A stretch of 64,000 bases of DNA, taken from assembly GCF_011682145.1 (NCBI RefSeq), contig NZ_WHJH01000022.1, forward strand, positions 36,351-100,350, written 5' to 3'. Within the stretch, counting starts at the first letter, position 1; each line of letters starts with the position of its first letter. Both the position numbers and the translations under genes were made by a program. The DNA is from Massilia mucilaginosa (GTDB lineage: Bacteria > Pseudomonadota > Gammaproteobacteria > Burkholderiales > Burkholderiaceae_D). The notes under the pieces are model-generated. The model worked only from the letters and a program-made list of their open reading frames with translations. It did not search any database and was not told the origin of the DNA. This document shows positions 9,516-16,238 of this stretch, piece after piece.

Positions 9516-10052
9516 ATGGCCTCGTTGCAAGAGCAGTTTTTGAAAGCCGGCCTGGTCGACAAAAACAAGGCCAAACAGGCCAACCAGGAAAAGACCAAGC
9601 AGAAGAAGGTCGAGCGCCGCACCGGCACGCAGAGCGTGGATGAAACGCGCCTGGCCGCGCTGGAAACCCAGCGCAAGAACGCCGAGCGGGCGCGCGAACT
9701 CAATGCCCAGCGCGACGCGGCCGCCAACGAAAAGGCGATCGCGGCGCAGATCACCCAGATGGTGCAGAAGAACCGCCAGAGCAAGGGCAATGGCGATATC
9801 GCCTACAACTTCACCCACAATAACAAGATCGAGCGTTTTTACGTGTCGGCGGCGGTGCAGGCGCACCTGGTGGCCGGGCGGCTGGTGATCATCCGCCAGG
9901 GCGATTCGACCGAACTGGTGCCGCGCGTGATCGCCGACAAGATCGCCGAGCGCAATGCCTCGATCGTGGTGCGCGTGAACAAAGCCAGCACCGAGGTCGA
10001 TGCGGACGACCCGTACGCGGCGTTCCAGATTCCCGACGATTTGATGTGGTAA
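9516..10052 (+). CDS. DUF2058 family nucleoprotein
   Basis: A 178-residue cytoplasmic protein. The chosen ATG follows a CGGAG site by 8 bp and begins MASLQEQFLKAGLVDKNKAK, the hallmark start of DUF2058 (E. coli YaiL type). A long lysine/arginine- and glutamine-rich coiled coil (about 15-90) is followed by a compact domain with the family signature YNFTHNNKIERFYV (about 100). The family has been described as nucleoprotein- or polynucleotide-associated, without a defined reaction. It is a single gene, convergent with the GlxA-type regulator only 3 bp away. Confidence 0.92.
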   Translation: MASLQEQFLKAGLVDKNKAKQANQEKTKQKKVERRTGTQSVDETRLAALETQRKNAERARELNAQRDAAANEKAIAAQITQMVQKNRQSKGNGDIAYNFTHNNKIERFYVSAAVQAHLVAGRLVIIRQGDSTELVPRVIADKIAERNASIVVRVNKASTEVDADDPYAAFQIPDDLMW

Positions 10053-10055
10053 GCC

Positions 10056-11048
10056 TCAGCTGCGCGCGCGTTCCGAGAAGCGCGCGCGGTACTGCAGCGG
10101 ATTGACGCCGAAATTGCGCAGGAAGACACGGCGCAGCGTTTGTTCTTCGGCATAGCCGATCTTCTGGCAGATGGCTTTCAGGGGCAGGGTGCTCGATTCG
10201 AGCGCCCGGCATGCCGCTTCCATGCGGATCGCTTCGACCGTCTTGGCCGGCGTGCGGCCCACGGTGGCGGTATAGACCCGCACGAAGGTGCGCAGCGACA
10301 TGTTGGCCATGCCGGCCAGGCGCGCCACGCTCAAGTCCTGATCGATATGGCTGGCGATCCACGCATGTAGAGCCGCAAAATTGCCGTCGTCGCGCGCCTG
10401 CGCCGCCAGCGGCACGCTGAACTGCGATTGTCCGCCGGCGCGCTTGATGAACATGACCAGCTGGCGCGCTGTCTGGATGGCGATCCGGTGGCCGTAGTCG
10501 GCTTCGATCAGCGCCAGGCTCATGTCGATGCCGGCCGTGACGCCGGCCGAGGTCCAGACGCTGCCATCGTGGATGAACAGGGCGTCCGCATCGACTTCCA
10601 CTTCGGGGTGGCGCTGGCGGAAGCGCTCGACCCAGGCCCAGTGGGTCGCCACGCGGCGCCCCTGCAATTGGCCGGCGGCGGCCAGCACAAAGGCCCCGGT
10701 GCACACCGAGCATAGCCTGCGCACGGCGCCCGCGTGTTCTTCGATCCAGCCGGCCAGCTGCGCGCTGACGGTAAATTCTTCTCCCTTGCAGCCGCCGGCG
10801 ACGATCATGGTATCGATGCCGGCCGCGCCCAGCGTGGCGACCGGCTGCGTGTCGACCGCCAGGCCGGCGCTGGACATCACGCTGCCGCCGCCCACCGACG
10901 CAATGACGGTCTGGTACAAGGCCGGGCCGCCGCCGGCCTCGCTCAAGCGGTTCGCCGTGGCGAACGCCTGCAGCGGCCCGGCCAGGTCGAGCAGGTTCAT
11001 GTCGTCGTAGGCGAGAAAGACGATGCGGCGCGGGGTGGAAGTGAGCAT
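10056..11048 (-). CDS. GlxA family transcriptional regulator (DJ-1/PfpI + AraC)
   Basis: A 330-residue regulator. The N-terminal DJ-1/PfpI amidotransferase-like domain (about 5-180) has the elbow segment CSVCTGAF (about residue 105). The C-terminal AraC/XylS domain has two helix-turn-helix motifs (about 225-325), ending in the family pattern GVNPLQYRARF. Proteins of this type sense small metabolites, for example arginine or quaternary amines, and activate nearby catabolic genes; the ligand is not evident here. The ATG at 11048 lies 13 bp after the preceding gene; an alternative in-frame ATG at 11078 has an AGGG site and would overlap that gene. The two DJ-1 genes probably form one transcript. 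Confidence 0.9.
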   Translation of the reverse strand: MLTSTPRRIVFLAYDDMNLLDLAGPLQAFATANRLSEAGGGPALYQTVIASVGGGSVMSSAGLAVDTQPVATLGAAGIDTMIVAGGCKGEEFTVSAQLAGWIEEHAGAVRRLCSVCTGAFVLAAAGQLQGRRVATHWAWVERFRQRHPEVEVDADALFIHDGSVWTSAGVTAGIDMSLALIEADYGHRIAIQTARQLVMFIKRAGGQSQFSVPLAAQARDDGNFAALHAWIASHIDQDLSVARLAGMANMSLRTFVRVYTATVGRTPAKTVEAIRMEAACRALESSTLPLKAICQKIGYAEEQTLRRVFLRNFGVNPLQYRARFSERARS

Positions 11049-11061
11049 GTCTGGGATTATG

Positions 11062-12204
11062 TCATCGGATGGTCGCATTATCGCCCTGCCACGGGTATTC
11101 GGTTTCCAGCACCACGAAGCGGGCCGCCGCCGCGCCGTAGCGGGCGGTGATTTCGCCGAGGGCTTTGTCGAGCACCTGGGCGGACGGCGTGGCGTCGAAG
11201 GCGGGCAGGATCCAGTCCATCGGCTTGCCTTGTCCGGCAATCGCGCCGGGCACCAGCATCAAGCCGCTGCGCGTGGTGACCTGCGCGCCGCTCTGCGCCA
11301 GCGCGTGGACGCGGCCGCGCAGGGTGGCGGTGTAGGCGTCGGCGCTCAGGGCGAGCGCCAGTTCATCGACGCCGTCGGCGACCGGAATGCCGATATCGTC
11401 GCTCGGACGCATAAAGTACGAGGTCAGCGCCGTCATGCGGTCGCCGAAGGTGATGCGGAAGGCGTCGCTGTCGTGCGCGGCGCTCCAGTTGGCCACGCCG
11501 AGCCGGGTGGCCAGCGCCTGCGCGCGTTCGCTGCCGCCGATCGCTTCGACCAGCGCCAGCGATGTCGGTATCGCCGCGCTGATGCCGGCACTGGTGACCA
11601 GCTTGCCGTCGGCGACATAGCGCGTGTTCTTCAGCCAGGCCGTATCCGGGAACCGCTTGATGCGCGCTGCGTGGGTGCTCCAGTGGCCGGTGGCGCGGTG
11701 GCCGCGCGTCAGGCCGGCGTTGGCCAGCACGATGGAGCCGTTGCAGATGCCGACCATGGTCGCGCCCCTGGCTGCCTGCGTGCCGATCCATGCCAGCAGG
11801 GCCGGGTCATCGGCGTGTTTGACGGCGGGAACGACAACGTAGTCGGCGCCGTCCGGATAACGCTGGTCGAATTCGGCGACGCTGGCGCCGGGGGCGATTT
11901 TCAAGGGCGGCAACAGCAAGAGGCCGGGCTGGGTGGCCACGCTTACTACCTCGGCCACGCCGGATTGGGCCAGCACGCCGTAGGGCAGCACGTAGTCGGA
12001 CATGACGGTGCCTGCGTTTTCGCCCACCACCGCGATCACCGGCCTGGCGCGCCCGAAGCGCGCGACGTACGGGGCGATTTTTTCGGCGTCCGGGCTTGTG
12101 GCGGCGCTCGGCGCCGCGACGGCCGCGCCGTCCTGCGCGAAGGAGGGGCCGCAAAAGGCGAGGGAGGCCAGTGCGATGAGCACCAGCCGTGGGAATGCAG
12201 TCAT
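11062..12204 (-). CDS. Exported DJ-1/PfpI family protein
   Basis: A 380-residue protein with a signal peptide (ending SFAQD, about residue 24), unusual because most DJ-1 proteins are cytoplasmic. The DJ-1/PfpI fold spans about residues 50-240, with the elbow Cys in GATMVGICNGSIVLANAGL and a following histidine in GHWSTHA. The remaining C-terminal third (about 245-380) is a poorly characterised extension. It lies directly upstream of the GlxA-type regulator, whose N-terminus is the same fold, so the two may be duplicated sensor and effector versions. Function in the periplasm is unknown; a glutamine amidotransferase-like role is possible. Confidence 0.85.
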   Translation of the reverse strand: MTAFPRLVLIALASLAFCGPSFAQDGAAVAAPSAATSPDAEKIAPYVARFGRARPVIAVVGENAGTVMSDYVLPYGVLAQSGVAEVVSVATQPGLLLLPPLKIAPGASVAEFDQRYPDGADYVVVPAVKHADDPALLAWIGTQAARGATMVGICNGSIVLANAGLTRGHRATGHWSTHAARIKRFPDTAWLKNTRYVADGKLVTSAGISAAIPTSLALVEAIGGSERAQALATRLGVANWSAAHDSDAFRITFGDRMTALTSYFMRPSDDIGIPVADGVDELALALSADAYTATLRGRVHALAQSGAQVTTRSGLMLVPGAIAGQGKPMDWILPAFDATPSAQVLDKALGEITARYGAAAARFVVLETEYPWQGDNATIR

Positions 12205-12340
12205 GAGTCGGACTCCGGTGAATCATTCGATGAGCTTCAAGCCCGGATCGGTATCGCATCCGGGGTGTGAAACCATCTTATGAGGCCGGAGGTTTGGCGT
12301 AAATGACAAAATACAGTCAATTTACGCCAGCCTGGAACGA

Positions 12341-12373
12341 AAAAAACCCCAACCCGCATGGGTTGGCGTTTTT
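12341..12373 (-). terminator. Intrinsic terminator after the Lys/Ala-rich exported protein gene
   Basis: A 7-bp stem CCAACCC/GGGTTGG with GCAT loop is followed, on the minus strand, by at least six T residues. It lies 18 bp past the stop at 12391. A near-identical hairpin occurs at 28023-28061. Confidence 0.8.
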
Positions 12374-12390
12374 CAGGAAGTCGCGCGGGA

Positions 12391-12801
12391 TTACTTGGTC
12401 GCTGGCGCAGCCGGCGTTGCCGCTGCCGTGACCACCGGTGCCGCAACGCCGGCCGTCGCTGGCGTGGCTTTGTCAGCCGGCTTGGCCGCCTTGGCCGCCT
12501 TGGCCGACTTGGCGTGCCTGGTCTTCTTCTCGGTTTTCACTTCGGTCTTGGTGGTGACTTCTTCCTTCACGCCCGCAGCCGACTTGGTTTCCTTGACTTC
12601 GGTCTTGACCGAATGGGTGTCCGCGGCGCCGTGGGCAGCCTTGGTATCGGTCTTGACGACGGTGGTTTCCTTAGTGTCGGTCTTGACCACCTGCGCTTCG
12701 GTTTTCGCCGCCGGCGCCGGTGCGGCGGCAGGCGCTGGCGCCTGGGCGAAAGCTGCGGTTGCGAACAGGCCGGTGATCAGGGTAGCGATAGTTTTTTTCA
12801 T
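12391..12801 (-). CDS. Lys/Thr/Ala-rich exported protein
   Basis: A 136-residue low-complexity protein with a Sec signal peptide (MKKTIATLITGLFATAAFA, cleavage about residue 19). The mature part is built of VKTDTKE/VKTEVKE-like repeats (about 38-90) followed by a basic KSAKAAKAAK segment and an Ala/Pro/Val tail. There is no recognised domain. Composition suggests an unstructured periplasmic or surface-associated, possibly nucleic-acid- or polyanion-binding protein. It has a shorter paralogue 64 bp upstream with the same signal peptide pattern, so the pair arose by duplication. Confidence 0.75.
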   Translation of the reverse strand: MKKTIATLITGLFATAAFAQAPAPAAAPAPAAKTEAQVVKTDTKETTVVKTDTKAAHGAADTHSVKTEVKETKSAAGVKEEVTTKTEVKTEKKTRHAKSAKAAKAAKPADKATPATAGVAAPVVTAAATPAAPATK

Positions 12802-12865
12802 GATGTGGTTTCCTTGGAATTGGTATAAACGGTTTATATTTTTATGGATGGCGGGGCTTGATTGC

Positions 12866-13069
12866 TTACTTGCCTGCCTGAGGCGCCGGCTTGGCGGCTG
12901 GCTCGGCGGTCTTGATGTCCTTGGCTGCTGCTTTGACGTCGGCTTTGGTTTCCGCCTTGACGTCGGCCTTCGCTACCGGTGCTGCTGGTGCCGGGGCCGG
13001 CGTCGGGGCTTGTGCAAACGCAGCGCTGGCGAACAGTCCGGCGGTCAGGGTAGCGATTACTTTTTTCAT
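12866..13069 (-). CDS. Short paralogue of the Lys/Ala-rich exported protein
   Basis: A 67-residue protein with a signal peptide (MKKVIATLTAGLFASAAFA) nearly identical to that of the neighbour, then a Pro/Ala stretch and VKAETKADVKAAAK-type repeats. It lacks the basic KSAKAAK segment. A ribosome-binding site (AAAAAGGACTGACC) precedes the ATG. Both genes probably share the upstream regulatory region containing repeated TTACA elements. Unknown function. Confidence 0.7.
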   Translation of the reverse strand: MKKVIATLTAGLFASAAFAQAPTPAPAPAAPVAKADVKAETKADVKAAAKDIKTAEPAAKPAPQAGK

Positions 13070-13159
13070 GGTCAGTCCTTTTTCTGGTTTGAGGTTCGGT
13101 GCACATTTGCCGTGTCACTGAGCTGAAAACGCGGCCCGCAACCGATGAGTTGACGGTCT

Positions 13160-13194
13160 TTACACGCGCTTACAACTTGCGCTATCTGCTTACA
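13160..13194. promoter_or_regulatory. Helically phased TTACA repeats, possible response-regulator site
   Basis: TTACA occurs at 13160, 13170 and 13190, that is at 10- and 20-bp intervals, with the longer unit GCTTACAACT at 13168 and 13188. On the minus strand this reads GTAAG-N5-GTAAA, resembling a CpxR-type GTAAA-N5-GTAAA box. It lies about 90-125 bp upstream of the 67-residue exported protein. The pattern is seen directly; the binding protein is a guess. The rest of 13070-13418 shows no gene. Confidence 0.35.
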
Positions 13195-13418
13195 ACTCGG
13201 CACGTTTTCCCATCCGACGGCGTTTTCCGTGGCAGCGGCGCAAATGTTGTTTACTCGCCTACGTAGTACCCCTCATATAGTTGTTGGAAGAAAACATCGG
13301 TTTCCAAAAAATAACGTTTGGACGATTTTTTGGCGCACAACCTCATGTATTCTGAACATGTACCTGCGCGCCTCGTTGCGCCGCACGGCAGCTTTCCTCC
13401 TTCTTCTTTTCTCCTGAT

Positions 13419-15386
13419 ATGAACACATCCCAAACCCGACCCCGGGCACTGATGGTTGGTGCCAAATTAACGCTATTTACCATCGCCCTGATCAGCGCGA
13501 TCTTCATCGCCTTCATCCTGTTCGTGGCGCATGCCATGTCGAACGCCATTGAAAAACGCGCGAACGACACGGTCAACACGCAAGCCGAGGGCGTGGGCAA
13601 TGTGATCGAAACCTTCAACCGCACCCAGCTCGGCAACATCGAAAAGTTTTCCAGGGTGTTCGCCAGCCTGTTGCCCGGCAAGTTCTCGATCGACAGCGCG
13701 CGCAGCGTGCAGACCGGCGCGGTGATGGCGCAAGTGATGCAGCACGACGGCGTCGACCTGAATCTGAATTTCTCCACCGTGGACCGCTTTTCCGAAATGA
13801 CCGGTGGCAATGCGACCATCTTCATCCGCCATGGCGACGACTTCGTGCGCGTGGCCACCTCGGTCAAGAAGGCGGACGGCGCGCGCGCGGTCGGCACCAA
13901 TCTCGGCAAGGCCCACCCGGCGTTCGAGAAGATCATGCAGGGTAAGGCTTACCGCGGCATGGCGGTCTTGTTCGGCAAGCCGCACGTGACCGAATACGTG
14001 CCGGTGATGGGCGCCGATGCCAAAGTCATCGGCATCTTGTATGTGGGTGTCGATATGTCGAGCGACATCGATGCGCTGAAAAGCCTGATCAAGTCGCTCA
14101 AGGTGGGCGAGTCCGGTTACTACTTTGTGTTGAATGCGAAGGAAGGCGACAAGTTCGGCGAGTACGTGGTCCATCCCGAGCTGGAAGGCCAGAAAGCGCT
14201 GGCGCAGCGCGATACCGGCGGACGCGCGTTCATCGACGAGATCCTGCGCAGCGGCAAGGGCATGATGCACGTGGTGCCGGCCGGCGCCAAGGGCGAGGCC
14301 GGGCGCGAGCGCATCCTGGTGTACCGCACCAACGACGACTGGAACTGGACCATCGTCGGCGTGGCCTTTGCCGACGAGGTGACGCAGGAAGTGGGCCGCC
14401 TGCGCCTGACCCTGTTCGTGGTCGGCGGCCTTGCGCTGCTGGGCTTTGCGGCGGCGCTGTTTTTCATCGTGCGCAAAATCGTGTCGACGCCGCTGGGACT
14501 GGCGACCGCGGCCGCCTCGCGCCTGGCCCAGGGCGACCTGACGGTGCGCCTGCACGCTGCCACGCACGATGAAATCGGCCAGTTGATGGAAGCGATGAAC
14601 GGCATCAGCGCCGGCCTGGCCACGGTCGTGACGACCATCCGCCAGGGCACCGGCGAAGTGGCGACGGCGTCGAGCGAGATCGCCTCGGGCAACCAGGAAC
14701 TGTCGTCGCGCACCGAGCAGCAGGCCGGCTCGCTGGAAGAAACCGCCTCGTCGATGGAAGAGTTGACCGTGACGGTGCGCCAGAACGCCGACAATGCGCG
14801 CCAGGCCAAGCAGCTGGCCTTGTCGGCATCGGCCATCGCCCGGAAGGGCGGCACGGTGGTGGCGCAGGTGGTCTCGACCATGGAAGCGATCAACGCGTCC
14901 TCGAAGAAGATTGCGGACATCATCAGCGTGATCGACGGCATCGCGTTCCAGACGAATATCCTGGCGCTCAACGCGGCGGTGGAAGCGGCGCGCGCCGGTG
15001 AGCAGGGGCGCGGCTTCGCCGTGGTGGCGACCGAAGTGCGCTCGCTGGCGCAGCGCTCGGCCCAGGCGGCCAAGGAAATCAAGGCGCTGATCGACGACTC
15101 GGCCGCCAAGGTCGCCACCGGCAGCGAACTGGTGACCAGCGCCGGCCGCACCATGGACGAGGTGGTCGGCAGCGTCAAGAAGGTCAACGACATCATGGGC
15201 GACATCGTGGCCGCGTCGGACGAGCAGAGCGCCGGCATCGGCGAAGTCAACCAGGCGGTGGCGTCGATGGACCAGGCCACCCAGCAAAACGCCGCGCTGG
15301 TGGAAGAGGCCGCTGCTGCCGCGCAAGCCATGCAGGAGATGGCGGCCGAACTGGAACGCTCGGTGAGCATTTTCAAGCTGGGGTAA
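13419..15386 (+). CDS. Methyl-accepting chemotaxis protein with Cache sensor
   Basis: A 655-residue transmembrane chemoreceptor. A first membrane helix (about 15-38) leads to a large periplasmic Cache_3-Cache_2 type sensor (about 50-320), then a second helix (about 328-350), HAMP (about 352-405) and the cytoplasmic signalling domain. The hairpin tip [32 protein letters not shown] is textbook (shown here in part: [18 protein letters not shown]). The C-terminus ends SIFKLG without an NWETF-type pentapeptide, so methylation would rely on other receptors. Cache_3-Cache_2 sensors commonly bind small carboxylates. No Shine-Dalgarno is visible; the ATG follows a pyrimidine-rich leader. No che genes are nearby. 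Confidence 0.93.
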   Translation: MNTSQTRPRALMVGAKLTLFTIALISAIFIAFILFVAHAMSNAIEKRANDTVNTQAEGVGNVIETFNRTQLGNIEKFSRVFASLLPGKFSIDSARSVQTGAVMAQVMQHDGVDLNLNFSTVDRFSEMTGGNATIFIRHGDDFVRVATSVKKADGARAVGTNLGKAHPAFEKIMQGKAYRGMAVLFGKPHVTEYVPVMGADAKVIGILYVGVDMSSDIDALKSLIKSLKVGESGYYFVLNAKEGDKFGEYVVHPELEGQKALAQRDTGGRAFIDEILRSGKGMMHVVPAGAKGEAGRERILVYRTNDDWNWTIVGVAFADEVTQEVGRLRLTLFVVGGLALLGFAAALFFIVRKIVSTPLGLATAAASRLAQGDLTVRLHAATHDEIGQLMEAMNGISAGLATVVTTIRQGTGEVATASSEIASGNQELSSRTEQQAGSLEETASSMEELTVTVRQNADNARQAKQLALSASAIARKGGTVVAQVVSTMEAINASSKKIADIISVIDGIAFQTNILALNAAVEAARAGEQGRGFAVVATEVRSLAQRSAQAAKEIKALIDDSAAKVATGSELVTSAGRTMDEVVGSVKKVNDIMGDIVAASDEQSAGIGEVNQAVASMDQATQQNAALVEEAAAAAQAMQEMAAELERSVSIFKLG

Positions 15387-15414
15387 ACAGCGTCTTCAAG
15401 AAGTGATCCTGTCG

Positions 15415-15447
15415 ATGGCCGGCCCGCGTGTCGCGCGTGCCGGCCAT
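15415..15447 (+). terminator. Probable terminator after the chemoreceptor gene
   Basis: A perfect 9-bp stem ATGGCCGGC/GCCGGCCAT with a 15-nt GC-rich loop lies 29 bp after the stop codon and is followed by a weak GTGGTTTTC tract. Confidence 0.6.
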
Positions 15448-15617
15448 TGTGGTTTTCAAGCGCACGGTGTTCGCTGCGCTGCGCGCTGGCCTGTTAGCAG
15501 TAGGCTAGCGCAGCACCTTGAGTGATAATGTTCGCAAAATCAAATTTGCCAGCTTGCCATTTCGGTCAATGCGGGGATGACACTGTCGCTGGCAAGCGTT
15601 CAACAAAAAGGACATGG

Positions 15618-16190
15618 ATGACTATTCGCTCGATGGTGTGGATTTTTGCGGTGGCGCTTGGCGCCAGTGGCGGGGTGTCCGCCCGGACCGGCATGGAAAG
15701 CGTGTACACCAGCCTTGAGGGCAAGTCGTGCAAGAAGACCATCCTTGAAAAGATCACCGGCGCCTTTATCCTGACATGCCCCGGCGTCGGCAAGTTCGCG
15801 CTGGAAGTGCTCGAGGACGACGATCGCAGCTCGGTGAATATCGTCAGCCCGCAAAAGAAGGTCTTCGAGTTGCAGTACGGGGAGGTGGTCACGCACAGTT
15901 TTTCCTCGCTGGGAAAAAAAGCCGAATGGCGCGTGGCCCGGATTGACGGCAAGCTTGTTCCTGCCGCCTTGATTGTGCGCGTCAACGGCACCGATCAATC
16001 CGACCTCTCGCATCCGAAGCGCGTGCCCTTGCTGGCCGTGGCGCAGATCCGCAAGAGCGAAGCGTGCGTGGTGAAAGCGATCGGCGCCGGCTCCGCCAAC
16101 GCCAACGCCGCAGCCCGTGCCATCGCCGACGGTCCGGAACTCCCCTGTCTGAAAACCGTTGCTCCTCCTGAGCAGTCGAAGAAACGATAA
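15618..16190 (+). CDS. Exported protein of unknown function
   Basis: A 190-residue protein with a signal peptide (MTIRSMVWIFAVALGASGGVSA) preceded by an AAAAGGA site. Four cysteines (for example KSCKKT, LTCPG, EACVV, LPCLK) suggest two disulfides in the periplasm. The core around residues 25-160 includes EGKSCKKTILE and KRVPLLAVAQIRKSEACVV, a pattern seen in small hypothetical periplasmic proteins of betaproteobacteria. I recognise no named domain. It is convergent with the helicase gene, 48 bp away. Confidence 0.65.
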   Translation: MTIRSMVWIFAVALGASGGVSARTGMESVYTSLEGKSCKKTILEKITGAFILTCPGVGKFALEVLEDDDRSSVNIVSPQKKVFELQYGEVVTHSFSSLGKKAEWRVARIDGKLVPAALIVRVNGTDQSDLSHPKRVPLLAVAQIRKSEACVVKAIGAGSANANAAARAIADGPELPCLKTVAPPEQSKKR

Positions 16191-16238
16191 GGGATGGCCC
16201 AGCCATCATCAGCATGCATGGTGTACTTCCGGCGCGGC

